The notes below the pieces were generated by a model that saw only the letters and a list, made by a program, of their open reading frames with translations, had not been told where the DNA came from and did no database searches. 64,000 bases of DNA from Aeromicrobium chenweiae (GTDB lineage Bacteria > Actinomycetota > Actinomycetes > Propionibacteriales > Nocardioidaceae): contig NZ_CP026952.1 of NCBI RefSeq assembly GCF_003065605.1, positions 2,356,001 through 2,420,000 on the forward strand, read 5' to 3'. Position 1 is the first letter of the stretch; each line of letters starts with the position of its first letter. A program made the position numbers and the translations under genes. Shown here piece after piece: positions 27,261 to 35,211 of the stretch.

Positions 27261-28445
27261 TCAGTCCTCCTCGATCCCGGCCTTGGCGTCCTGGCTGGCG
27301 TCGAGCAGGAACGCGTACTCGGGACGCCACGAGACGTCGACCCGGGTGCCGACCGGCAGCATCCCCCGGGCCCCCGTGTTCTGCTCGAAGGCGAGGATCT
27401 CCTGGCCCCACGGCATCATGACGGTGTACTGCATGCTGACCCCCACGAAGCTGATCTCCGTGATGTGGCCGCCCTCGAACACGCTGCCGGGGACGTCGAT
27501 CGGCTCGCCGGACGGCGCGATCAGCACCTTCTCCGGCCGGATGCCGAGCCAGCCCTTGCCCGAGTCTGAGTGCGCCCGGTCCCCCCGCACCGAGGCGGTC
27601 CCCCCGGGCATCCGGACCTTGACGTGGTCACCTTCTCGCCCGTCGATCTCCGCGCCGATCAGGTTGGACTGGCCGAGGAAGTTGGCGACGAACGTCGTGC
27701 GCGGGTTCTCGTACAGCTCGGTCGGCGCACCCATCTGCTCGATCACCCCCTGGTTCATCACCGCGATGGTGTCGGCCATCGTCATGGCCTCCTCCTGGTC
27801 GTGCGTCACGTGGACGAACGTCAGGCCGACCTCGGTCTGGATGCGCTTGAGCTCGAGTTGCATCCCGCGCCGCAGCTTCAGGTCGAGCGCGCCGAGCGGT
27901 TCGTCCAGCAGCAGCACCTCCGGCTTGTTGATGAGTGCCCTCGCCAGTGCCACACGCTGCTGCTGACCCCCCGAGAGCTGGGCCGGCTTCTTGTGCGACT
28001 GCGAGGTGAGCTCGACGAGCTCGAGCATGTCGGCGACCTGCTGCTTGACGTCCTTGACGCCGCGACGCTTGAGCCCGAACGCGACGTTGTCCGCGATCGA
28101 CAGGTGCGGGAACAGGGCGTAGTTCTGGAAGACGGTGTTGACCGGCCGCTTGTACGGCTTCTCGTACGTCACCTCGGTCTCGCCCAGGTGGATCGTGCCC
28201 GACGTCGGCGTCTCCAGACCCGCCACCATGCGCAGGGTCGTGGTCTTGCCGCACCCGGACGGGCCGAGCAGGGCGAAGAACGAGCCCTGCGGCACCACCA
28301 GGTCGAGGGACTTGACCGCCGTGAAGGTCGCGTACTCCTTGGTCAGCTGTGACAGCCGCAGGTCGCGCGACGGAGCCGGCGTCGCGTCCGGGGCGTCCGA
28401 GGTGTGCCTGCCGGAGGAGGCCCGCTGCTCATGCACCTGTGACAT
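27261..28445 (-). CDS. potA: Polyamine-type ABC transporter ATPase (PotA-like)
   Basis: A 394-residue ATPase. Walker A GPSGCGKTT (61-69), Q-loop FQNYALFPH, signature LSGGQQQR, Walker B VLLLDEPLGALD and switch HVTHDQEEA are all intact. The C-terminal ~120 residues form the TOBE/OB-like regulatory domain of PotA-type proteins (WLGIRPEKVLI and later RGMLPVGTRVDVSWRPEY). The ATG at 28445 overlaps the end of potD by 17 nt and is preferred over an in-frame TTG two codons upstream. The first ~28 residues form an extra polar tail. Confidence 0.9.
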   Translation of the reverse strand: MSQVHEQRASSGRHTSDAPDATPAPSRDLRLSQLTKEYATFTAVKSLDLVVPQGSFFALLGPSGCGKTTTLRMVAGLETPTSGTIHLGETEVTYEKPYKRPVNTVFQNYALFPHLSIADNVAFGLKRRGVKDVKQQVADMLELVELTSQSHKKPAQLSGGQQQRVALARALINKPEVLLLDEPLGALDLKLRRGMQLELKRIQTEVGLTFVHVTHDQEEAMTMADTIAVMNQGVIEQMGAPTELYENPRTTFVANFLGQSNLIGAEIDGREGDHVKVRMPGGTASVRGDRAHSDSGKGWLGIRPEKVLIAPSGEPIDVPGSVFEGGHITEISFVGVSMQYTVMMPWGQEILAFEQNTGARGMLPVGTRVDVSWRPEYAFLLDASQDAKAGIEED

Positions 28446-29592
28446 CGGCAAAGTCTCCTTCGTAGGTACGCATCGTGGCCTCGTCGAGCGCCATGAAGCG
28501 GTGGGTCTTGTCCAGCGTCTGCGAGGTCGGGAAGATCAGTTCGTTCTCGACGTTGTCGGGATTGACCTTCTCCATCGCCTCCTGCGCGCCCTTGACGGGG
28601 CAGATGTACGAGTTGTAGTCGGCGAGCTTCGCGGCCACCTCGGGCTGGTAGTAGTAGTCGATCCACGCCTCGGCGTTGCCCTGGTGGGTCGCGAGGTTGG
28701 GCACCAGCATGTTGTCGGCCCAGATGATGATCCCCTCCTCGGGAGGGATCCAGACCAGGTTCTCGTCACCGGCGTTGGCGATGTCACCGGACCACGCCTC
28801 GCACGCCAGGATGTTGCCCGCCGCGAGGTCCTGCACGTACGAGTTGCCGGTGAACGAGCGCACCTGGCCGTCGCTGCGGGCCTTCTTGAGCAGGTCGAGC
28901 GCGTCCTGCCACTCGTCGTCGTCGAACTTCTCGGGATCCGCGCCGTTGATGAGCAGCAGGAACGCCATCGTGTCGCGCATCTCGGTCAGCAGGGAGATGC
29001 GCCCCCGGAGGTCCTTGCGGGTCAGCAGCTCCTTGAACGACTTGATCTCGCCGACCTTGGCCTTGTTGTACGCGATGCCGGTCAGGCCGCTCTGCCACGG
29101 TGCGGAGTACTCGCGCTTGGGGTCCCACTCCGGCGACTTCAACGAGTCCAGGATGTTGGCGTGGAGGTTCGGGACCTTCGACGCGTCCAGCTTCTGGATC
29201 CAGCCGACCTGGATCATGCGGGCGGCCATCCAGTCGGTCAGCGCGAACAGGTCGCGCTTGGACGAGCTGCACGAGCCCAGCTGGTTCGAGACCTTCGCGA
29301 AGAACTCGTTGTTGTCGTTGACGTCCGCGGTGTAGGAGACCTTGATGCCGGTGTCCTTCTCGAACTGGGTCTTGGTCGAGACGTAGTCCTTGTCGTCCTC
29401 GTCGATGTACTCGGGCCAGTTAGAGAAGACGAGGCGCTTGTCCTTGTCCGAGACGTCCGCGGCGCTGCAGCTCGCCGGATCCTGCTCGCGGTCGGGGGTG
29501 TTGAACCCGTACTTCAGGGCCACGCCGCTCAGGCCGAGCGCGGCCGCACCGCCCACGCCCTTGAGCACCGTCCGTCGGTCCACACCCGCCAT
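28429..29592 (-). CDS. potD: Polyamine-type ABC transporter substrate-binding protein (PotD-like)
   Basis: A 387-residue periplasmic-type binding protein. The N-terminus has a twin-arginine motif and hydrophobic stretch (DRRTVLKGVGGAAALGLSG), so it is probably Tat-exported. The mature domain has the PotD/PotF fold pattern: LVFSNWPEYIDEDD, then FALTDWMAARMIQVGWIQKLD, YSAPWQSGLTGIAYN, and the DNMLVPNLATH region. Acidic and aromatic residues suited to polyamine binding are present, but specificity cannot be read off. It is the first gene of the transporter operon and faces the AsnC-type regulator across a 155-nt gap. Confidence 0.88.
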   Translation of the reverse strand: MAGVDRRTVLKGVGGAAALGLSGVALKYGFNTPDREQDPASCSAADVSDKDKRLVFSNWPEYIDEDDKDYVSTKTQFEKDTGIKVSYTADVNDNNEFFAKVSNQLGSCSSSKRDLFALTDWMAARMIQVGWIQKLDASKVPNLHANILDSLKSPEWDPKREYSAPWQSGLTGIAYNKAKVGEIKSFKELLTRKDLRGRISLLTEMRDTMAFLLLINGADPEKFDDDEWQDALDLLKKARSDGQVRSFTGNSYVQDLAAGNILACEAWSGDIANAGDENLVWIPPEEGIIIWADNMLVPNLATHQGNAEAWIDYYYQPEVAAKLADYNSYICPVKGAQEAMEKVNPDNVENELIFPTSQTLDKTHRFMALDEATMRTYEGDFADVTGA

Positions 29593-29638
29593 GCGCCACC
29601 CTCGCTTCTCCCCCGTCCACGCATACTGGCAACTCAAC

Positions 29639-29657
29639 CGGTCCAGCACAAGGGATT
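29639..29657 (-). promoter_or_regulatory. 19-bp promoter element upstream of potD
   Basis: The reverse complement of this segment is AATCCCTTGTGCTGGACCG, identical over 19 bp to 23957-23975. TTGTGC (29646-29651) is followed after 17 nt by CAGTAT (29623-29628), a reasonable -35/-10 pair for the potD operon. Confidence 0.6.
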
Positions 29658-29747
29658 CCGGCGTTAAGAGTGTGTTTCGCCGTGGAAAGCGTCATCCAGG
29701 ACGACCGAGGCGACGGGACGACGGCCGTGGTGCGGCATGATGTCGTC

Positions 29748-30212
29748 ATGACCGACCGCAAGTCGCCGCCGCTGGACGAGACCGCGAAGCGCATCATCGA
29801 GCTGCTCCAGGACGACGGCCGCCTGTCCTACTCGGCGATCGCCAAGGAGGTGGGCCTGTCCGAGGCGGCGGTGCGCCACCGCGTGCAGAAGCTGATCGAG
29901 GGCGGGGTCATGCAGGTGGTCGCGGTGACCGATCCGCTGCAGATGGGGTTCGCCCGCCAGGCGATGATCGGCATCAAGGTCAGCGGCAACGTGCGCGAGG
30001 TCGCCGCCGAGCTCGCCACGATGCACCAGCTCGACTACATCGTGGTGACCACGGGACGGTTCGACATCCTCGCCGAGCTGGTCGCCGAGAGCGACGACGA
30101 GCTGCTGGACATCGTGTCCGAGCAGATCAGCTCGCTCGAGCGGGTCGTCACGACCGAGACGTTCGTCTACCTGCGCCTGGAGAAGCAGACGTACGCGTGG
30201 GGCGTCCGCTAG
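29748..30212 (+). CDS. AsnC/Lrp-family transcriptional regulator
   Basis: A 154-residue regulator with the N-terminal AsnC helix-turn-helix (KRIIELLQDDGRLSYSAIAKEVGLSEAAVRHRVQKLIEGGVM) and a C-terminal RAM ligand-binding domain (AMIGIKVSGNVREVAAELATM, then VTTGRFDILAELV). It is divergent from potD and is the likeliest local regulator of the polyamine genes, with an amino acid or amine as effector. The ATG at 29748 is chosen because CATGAT lies exactly six bases upstream. Its TAG stop is shared with the stop of the converging downstream gene (CTAG). Confidence 0.92.
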   Translation: MTDRKSPPLDETAKRIIELLQDDGRLSYSAIAKEVGLSEAAVRHRVQKLIEGGVMQVVAVTDPLQMGFARQAMIGIKVSGNVREVAAELATMHQLDYIVVTTGRFDILAELVAESDDELLDIVSEQISSLERVVTTETFVYLRLEKQTYAWGVR

Positions 30213-30661
30213 GCGATCGTCCCGCCCGCCTCGAGCGTCGCGAGAATCTCGCCGTACGCCGCGCGCATGAGGTCCTCGTACCCGTCGGGGTCGGACGCGG
30301 GCGCCGGGTGAGGCTCCACCCGTCCGGCCCGGTCCAGCACCTCCCAGGTCACCTCGGTCGCCGGCGCGTGGAGCACCGGCGGGCTGCCCACCAAGCGGAA
30401 GTCCGCGGTGTCCGCCGGGACGGCACCGATGCGGGCCAGGGCGAGCACGGCCACGACCAGGTCGCGGCGTGCCGGCAGGTCGACGACCACGCGGGTGCCG
30501 ACCTCGATGCCCATGTGGTGCAGGCCCGCGCCGAGGGACGCGGACTCGTGGAGCAGCTGTGCGAACGACGTGGTGCCCCGCTCGTCGCTGATCGCGGTCT
30601 CGTCGGCCCGTCCGTGGATCACCTGGGCGTCAAGGACGCGGAAGATCAGGCTCTCCATCAT
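30209..30661 (-). CDS. AMP-dependent ligase N-terminal-like fragment (TIGR03089-like)
   Basis: A 150-residue protein that resembles only the first subdomain of acyl-CoA synthetases/AMP-ligases: RADETAISDERGTTSFAQLLHESASLGAGLHHMGIEVGTRVVVDLPARRDLVVAVLALARIGAVP follows their usual opening. The P-loop, adenylate-binding and C-terminal lysine regions are absent, so it cannot be a complete ligase. Actinobacteria carry small proteins like this (the TIGR03089 group), so it may be a genuine family rather than a broken gene. It is translationally coupled to the enoyl-CoA hydratase (ATGATG at the junction). Function unknown. Confidence 0.6.
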   Translation of the reverse strand: MMESLIFRVLDAQVIHGRADETAISDERGTTSFAQLLHESASLGAGLHHMGIEVGTRVVVDLPARRDLVVAVLALARIGAVPADTADFRLVGSPPVLHAPATEVTWEVLDRAGRVEPHPAPASDPDGYEDLMRAAYGEILATLEAGGTIA

Positions 30662-31377
30662 CGCCCCTCGAACGTCGGTGCGCGCTTCTCGAGCCGGGCC
30701 TGGGCGGCCTCCTGCACGTCGGCGCTCTCCCAGACGGCGTGGAAGCCCTTCTCGACCGCGGCCTCGTCCTCGTAGAGGTCGTTGAGCACGCGCTTGTTGT
30801 GCGCGATCGTCAGCGGTGCGAGCGAGGCGATCTCGTGCGCCCAGGCGATCGCGTACTTCAGGCCGCCGTGCGCGTCGGCCAGCCCGCAGTCGAGGGCCTC
30901 CTTGCGGTCCAGCGACTCCCCCGCCAGCATCAACCGGCGGGCCCGCCCCGTGCCGGCGAGCTGCGCGAGCGTACGGATGGTCCACGCGTCGACCGCCATG
31001 CCGTTGCGGGCCACCGGGACCGCGAACTTCGCCTTGTCGTCCACGACCCGCAGGTCGCAGGCCATCGCGAGCTGTGTGCCGGCGCCGATGGCCGGTCCGT
31101 TGACGGCCGCGATGATCGGTACGGGGAGCTGCGCGAGGTGGTGCAGCATCCCGTAGAGCGCGTCGAGGAAGTCCGTGCCGTAGACGCCGCCCAGGTCGGC
31201 GCCGGAGCAGAACGCCGAGCCCTTCCCCGTGATGACGAGGGCACGGGCGCCGCCGTCGACGGCCTCGTCCGCGGCCTGGCGGATGGCGTGGCAGAGCTCG
31301 AGGTTCAGCGCGTTGCGGCGATCCTCTCGCTGCAGCTCGATGACGACGACGTCCTCGTCGCGGGTGCTGGCGATCAT
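30658..31377 (-). CDS. Enoyl-CoA hydratase/isomerase family protein
   Basis: A 239-residue crotonase-fold enzyme. Motifs include ELQREDRRNALNLEL, the oxyanion-hole segment GKGSAFCSGADL and the second hole NGPAIGAGTQLAMACDLRV. The position that is usually Glu in hydratases (after the second motif, AVPVARNGMAVDAW) lacks both catalytic Glu residues, so hydratase activity is uncertain and an isomerase, hydrolase or other crotonase reaction is possible. TACCGT lies six bases before the ATG. The downstream partner is the AMP-ligase-like fragment. Confidence 0.8.
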   Translation of the reverse strand: MIASTRDEDVVVIELQREDRRNALNLELCHAIRQAADEAVDGGARALVITGKGSAFCSGADLGGVYGTDFLDALYGMLHHLAQLPVPIIAAVNGPAIGAGTQLAMACDLRVVDDKAKFAVPVARNGMAVDAWTIRTLAQLAGTGRARRLMLAGESLDRKEALDCGLADAHGGLKYAIAWAHEIASLAPLTIAHNKRVLNDLYEDEAAVEKGFHAVWESADVQEAAQARLEKRAPTFEGR

Positions 31378-31383
31378 GCACCC

Positions 31384-31389
31384 ACGGTA
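31384..31389 (-). promoter_or_regulatory. -10 box (TACCGT) of a leaderless promoter for the crotonase gene
   Basis: TACCGT is 6 nt before the ATG at 31377. The divergent gene at 31433 has the same geometry, so both directions of this 55-nt gap are probably leaderless. Confidence 0.5.
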
Positions 31390-31420
31390 TCGACGGTGGT
31401 CACCTGTCGGTGCCCGGGCC

Positions 31421-31426
31421 TAGCCT
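31421..31426 (+). promoter_or_regulatory. -10 box (TAGCCT) of a leaderless promoter for the YdeI-like gene
   Basis: TAGCCT is 6 nt before the ATG at 31433. Confidence 0.5.
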
Positions 31427-31432
31427 GATCTC

Positions 31433-32005
31433 ATGGTGAGCTTTGACGACAAGCCGGTCCTCGACCTCACCCTCGCCGAGTGGGAGGCCTATCTCGAGGG
31501 TGCCCCGAGCGACGACGGAGTGCGGCTCAAGCTGCGCAAGAAGACGTCGTCGGCACCGGGGATCACGTGGTCGGAGGCGCTCGACGTCGCGCTGTGCCAC
31601 GGTTGGATCGACGGGCAGACCAAGCGGCTCGACGACGACTACATGCTGCAGTCGTTCACGCCCCGCCGCCGCAACAGCCCGTGGTCGCAGATCAACGTCG
31701 AGCACGTCGCCAGGCTGACCGCGGAGGGCCGCATGCGCCCCGGTGGCGAGGCGGAGATCGAGCGCGCCCGGGCCGACGGCCGCTGGGACGCGGCCTACCG
31801 GGTCAAGGGCGCCACCGCGCCGCCGGACCTCCAGGCGGCGCTCGACGCGGACCCGGCCGCGGCAGCGTACATCGCGTCGCTGACCAAGGCGGACCGGTTC
31901 CGCATCTACTTCCGCCTGTCGAGCATCAAGACGCCGGCCGTCCGGGCCGCGCGCATCGCCGACGTCGTCGAGAAGGCCGCCCGCGGCGAGCAGCACTACC
32001 GCTGA
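31433..32005 (+). CDS. YdeI/OmpD-associated family protein
   Basis: A 190-residue cytoplasmic protein of the YdeI/OmpD-associated group. Diagnostic blocks are LRKKTSSAPGITWSEALDVALCHGWIDGQTKRLDDDYMLQSFTPRRRNSPWSQIN and the C-terminal LTKADRFRIYFRLSSIKTPAVRAARIADVV. Biochemistry of the family is unknown; names given to it (bacteriocin-protection) come from a genetic association. It starts directly after a leaderless promoter and converges with rlmN. Confidence 0.85.
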   Translation: MVSFDDKPVLDLTLAEWEAYLEGAPSDDGVRLKLRKKTSSAPGITWSEALDVALCHGWIDGQTKRLDDDYMLQSFTPRRRNSPWSQINVEHVARLTAEGRMRPGGEAEIERARADGRWDAAYRVKGATAPPDLQAALDADPAAAAYIASLTKADRFRIYFRLSSIKTPAVRAARIADVVEKAARGEQHYR

Positions 32006-32030
32006 GCCGCTGCGGTCCTCGCCGGGCCGC

Positions 32031-33170
32031 TCAGACCTCGACGGCGGCGAGCTGTCCGCAGGCCCCGTCGATGTCGCTGCCGCGGGTGTCGCGGACCGTC
32101 GTCGGGATGCCCTTGGCGACGAGCCGGCGGACGAACTCGCGCTCGTCCTCGGGACGCGACGCGGTCCACATCGAGCCGGGCGTGGGGTTGAGCGGGATCA
32201 GGTTGACGTGCACCCAGCCCCAGTCGCCGTACGACTGCAGGACGTCGCCGAGCAGGTCGGCGCGCCACGCCTGGTCGTTGATGTCCTTGATCATCGCGTA
32301 CTCGATCGACACGCGGCGCTTGGTCTTCTGCGCGTACTCCCAGGCCGCCTCGACCGCCTCGTGGACCGACCAGCGGGTGTTGATCGGCACGAGCTCGTTG
32401 CGCAGCTCGTCGTCGGGGGCGTGCAGCGAGAGCGCCAGCGTGACGGGGATGCCCTCGTCGGCGAGCTGCTTCATGCGCGGCACGAGGCCGACGGTGCTGA
32501 CGGTGATGTTGCGCGCGGACATGCCGAGGCCGTCCGGCGCCGGTGCGACCATGCGGCGCACGGCACCGATGACCGCCTTGTAGTTGGCCATCGGCTCGCC
32601 CATGCCCATGAAGACGACGTTGGACAGGCGTCCCGGTCCCCCGGCGACCTCGCCGCGGGCCATCTTGCCGGCCGCGTCGACGACCTGGTCGACGATCTCG
32701 GCGGTGCTCATGTTGCGCTGGAGGCCGCCCTGGCCGGTCGCGCAGAACGGGCAGGCCATGCCGCAGCCGGCCTGGCTGGACACGCAGATCGTGGCCCGCT
32801 CGGAGTACCGCATGAGGACCGACTCGACGAGGGCGCCGTCGAACAGCTTCCAGAGGTTCTTGACCGTCGCGCCCTTGTCGGCCTCCATCGTCCGGATGGG
32901 GTTGAGCAGGGTGGGCAGCAGCTCGGCGACGATGCGGTCGCGGCTGGCGGCCGGCAGGTCGGTCATGTTCGCGGGATCGCGCTCGAGCCGACCGTAGTAA
33001 TGGTTCGCGACCTGCTTGACGCGGAACGCCGGCTCGCCGAGCGCCTCGGCGGCGGCCGTACGCTCCTCGGCGGTCAGGTCGGCGAGGTGACGCGGGGGCT
33101 TGGCGCGACCGCGCTTCTGCTCGAAGACGAGCGGAAGCGGGTTGGGGTTGACGGAAGACACGTCCTCCAT
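32031..33170 (-). CDS. rlmN: 23S rRNA (adenine(2503)-C2)/tRNA methyltransferase RlmN
   Basis: A 379-residue radical-SAM methylase acting on A2503 of 23S rRNA and A37 of some tRNAs. The [4Fe-4S] ligands are Cys136, Cys140 and Cys143 ([12 protein letters not shown]). The SAM/glycine region [20 protein letters not shown] is intact. The methyl-carrying Cys is near the C-terminus in [11 protein letters not shown]. The ATG at 33170 gives a normal family length; an open extension upstream runs into the hairpin at 33201-33263 and lacks homologous features. Confidence 0.96.
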   Translation of the reverse strand: MEDVSSVNPNPLPLVFEQKRGRAKPPRHLADLTAEERTAAAEALGEPAFRVKQVANHYYGRLERDPANMTDLPAASRDRIVAELLPTLLNPIRTMEADKGATVKNLWKLFDGALVESVLMRYSERATICVSSQAGCGMACPFCATGQGGLQRNMSTAEIVDQVVDAAGKMARGEVAGGPGRLSNVVFMGMGEPMANYKAVIGAVRRMVAPAPDGLGMSARNITVSTVGLVPRMKQLADEGIPVTLALSLHAPDDELRNELVPINTRWSVHEAVEAAWEYAQKTKRRVSIEYAMIKDINDQAWRADLLGDVLQSYGDWGWVHVNLIPLNPTPGSMWTASRPEDEREFVRRLVAKGIPTTVRDTRGSDIDGACGQLAAVEV

Positions 33171-33200
33171 CCTCTCATCCCACCCCCAATACCCGGGAAT

Positions 33201-33263
33201 CCGCGAGTGGCGCAAGCTGAAGGAAGTGGGACGGCGTGTCGTCCACTTCTGCGCCACTCGCGG
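33201..33263. repeat. Long imperfect inverted repeat between the metallopeptidase gene and rlmN
   Basis: CCGCGAGTGGCGCA at 33201-33214 is the exact reverse complement of 33250-33263. Inside, GAAGTGG (33223-33229) pairs with CCACTTC (33243-33249). Outer flanks also pair partly. It follows the stop of the metallopeptidase gene only on the rlmN side and has no U-run. A terminator or a repetitive extragenic palindrome are the obvious readings. Confidence 0.75.
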
Positions 33264-33284
33264 ACCGGAATGCGCCAGTCGGCG

Positions 33285-34277
33285 TCAGCTGTGCCCGGGC
33301 CGCGGGAGGTCGGCGACGAACTGGAGCTTCTCCAGCACCGGGGTCGGGATGACGAACGGGTAGAGCGGCGGCTTGCCCATGCTGCGGTTGATCTGGTTGA
33401 GCGCGATGCTCAACGGGATCCACACGCCGATCACCAGGTCACGGAACGAGGTGAAGTTCTGCGGGCTCGCCACGGTCGCCAGGCCGTACGCGGACGCGGT
33501 CTCGATCGTGTCGCAGATGTGCATGTAGTGCGCGAACGTCTCGGCGAAGTCCTCGAACGGGTGCATCGTGGCGTACATGCTGATGTACTGCTTCTCCCAC
33601 CCGGCCGGAGGGCCCTCGGAGTAGTGCCGCTCGATCGCGTCGGCGTAGCTCTCCTCCTCGTTGCCGAAGAGCTCGCGGGCCGTGCCGATGAGGTCCCCGC
33701 GGACGTGCTGCCACTCGATGTAGTGACCGATCTCGTGCCGGAAGTGCCCCAGCATCGTGCGGTACGGCTCGTCGAGGTTGACCCGGACCTTCTCGCGGTG
33801 CAGGTCGTCACTCTCGGCGAGGTCAAGGGTGATGACACCGCTGTCGTGGCCCGTCGTGACCTTCTCCTCGACGCTGGACAGCAGGTCGAACGCGAGACCG
33901 TTCACCTCGTCCTCGGTGCGCGGCACGATCGGGAAGCCGAGCGTGTCCAGCTCGACGATCAGGCGACGCTTCGCCTCCTCGGCGACCTTGTACTCGCGCA
34001 GCCCGACCAGGTCCTCGTCGCTGGGCCGGGTGCGGGTCAGCCCGCAGCTGAAGCAGAAGCCCCCGGGGAACTCGGTCAGCCACGTGCAGCCGGACAGGTT
34101 GAGGTTCTTGCAGACGTGCCAGATGCTGCCGTCGGCGTCGACGTACTGCCCCTTGGCGTCGACGGGGACGATCGCGCGCTCGGCGCGGGAGAAGCCCAGG
34201 TTGGTCGAGCAGGAGACGCAGACGGAGTTCTCGAAGTACAGGGAGTTGCCGCAGACGCGGCAGGAGAAGGCTTTCAC
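33285..34277 (-). CDS. Putative zinc-binding metallopeptidase with N-terminal zinc ribbon
   Basis: A 330-residue protein that combines an N-terminal zinc ribbon (Cys6, Cys9, Cys20, Cys23, with further Cys at 56, 64, 75 and 78) and a metallopeptidase core with HEIGH (His181, Glu182, His185). Further acidic and His residues downstream (YADAIERHYSEGP and MHPFEDFAETFAHYMHI) suit a third ligand. No signal peptide. It follows the smaller transglutaminase by 43 nt and is probably the last gene of the ATP-grasp/alpha-E operon. It begins at GTG. Its substrate is unknown; it might process the peptide product of that operon. Confidence 0.8.
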   Translation of the reverse strand: MKAFSCRVCGNSLYFENSVCVSCSTNLGFSRAERAIVPVDAKGQYVDADGSIWHVCKNLNLSGCTWLTEFPGGFCFSCGLTRTRPSDEDLVGLREYKVAEEAKRRLIVELDTLGFPIVPRTEDEVNGLAFDLLSSVEEKVTTGHDSGVITLDLAESDDLHREKVRVNLDEPYRTMLGHFRHEIGHYIEWQHVRGDLIGTARELFGNEEESYADAIERHYSEGPPAGWEKQYISMYATMHPFEDFAETFAHYMHICDTIETASAYGLATVASPQNFTSFRDLVIGVWIPLSIALNQINRSMGKPPLYPFVIPTPVLEKLQFVADLPRPGHS

Positions 34278-34320
34278 CGGACAAGTGTTTCAGGACGTCA
34301 CGAAACCGCGACCGCTGGCG

Positions 34321-35211
34321 CTAGGCACCGTCCTCGACCGGCGCGACGTCGACCTCCACGCGGAGCGTCGACGACCTGGCCTCGGTGAAGATCACGCCCT
34401 TCACCGGGGGGACGTCGCCGTAGTCACGGCCCCACGCGACCGTGACGTAGCGGTCGTTCACCAGCTGGTCGTTGGTCGGGTCGACCGCGAGCCAGCCGTC
34501 GCCGGGCACCCACACCGCGAGCCAGGCGTGCGTCGCGTCCGCGCCGACGATCCGCTCCTTGCCGGGCGGCGGCGTCGTGGCGAGGTAGCCGCTGACGTAC
34601 CGCGCGGCCAGCCCGTGGGACCTCAAGCACGCCAGCATCAGGTGGGCGAAGTCCTGGCAGACGCCGGCCCGCTTGGCGAAGATGTCGGCGACGGTCGTGG
34701 TCACCGTCGTCGCGGTCTTGTCGTACCGGAAGTCGCGATGGGTGCGCTGCATCATCTCGACCACCGCCTCACCCAGCGGACGCCCCGGCGCGAGCGACTC
34801 CGCGGCATAGGCGTGGGCCTCGGCGGTCTGGTCCACGAGCGGCGACGCGAGCGCGAGGTCCTGCGCCCGCCACGCGTCCGCCACGTCCGCGCGCGCAGCG
34901 GGACGCGCGAGCTCCCACGGGGTCGCGAGCGCCTCGTCGGAGTGCACCTCGCCGGTCACCACGACGTCGCTCGTGGCCAGGACGTCCAGGACCCGGTGGG
35001 GCTCGGTGACCTGGAAGTACGTCGCGGTGTTGCCGTAGTAGTCCAGGTCCTCGGTGCGGTCGGGCGCGTCGGGCGTCAGGACGAGGTCGCGGCGGAGGAC
35101 CTGCTGCCACGGCAGCTGCCGCGGGACGAGGTACGCGATGCCGAGGCTGTCGCTGACGTCGTCGTCGTACGAGTACGTCGTCCGGTGCGAGATCCGGTAG
35201 TGCCGGCTCAT
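34321..35211 (-). CDS. Transglutaminase-like cysteine protease family protein (short form)
   Basis: A 296-residue protein. A Bact_transglu_N domain (RISHRTTYSYDDDVSDSLGIAYLVPRQLP) occupies about 1-120 and the transglutaminase core 150-260, with catalytic triad Cys185 (GVCQDFAHL), His228 (ADATHAWLAVWVPGDGW) and Asp244 (AVDPTND). The fold can catalyse amide hydrolysis or peptidyl transfer. It has no signal peptide. Its ATG overlaps the stop of the ATP-grasp/alpha-E gene by four bases, so both are made together. Confidence 0.9.
   Translation of the reverse strand: MSRHYRISHRTTYSYDDDVSDSLGIAYLVPRQLPWQQVLRRDLVLTPDAPDRTEDLDYYGNTATYFQVTEPHRVLDVLATSDVVVTGEVHSDEALATPWELARPAARADVADAWRAQDLALASPLVDQTAEAHAYAAESLAPGRPLGEAVVEMMQRTHRDFRYDKTATTVTTTVADIFAKRAGVCQDFAHLMLACLRSHGLAARYVSGYLATTPPPGKERIVGADATHAWLAVWVPGDGWLAVDPTNDQLVNDRYVTVAWGRDYGDVPPVKGVIFTEARSSTLRVEVDVAPVEDGA

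Noticed and set aside
30209..30661. Frameshifted full-length acyl-CoA synthetase
   Set aside because: No continuation of the ligase (P-loop or C-terminal domain) is found in other frames before the AsnC gene end, and a small family of this size exists.
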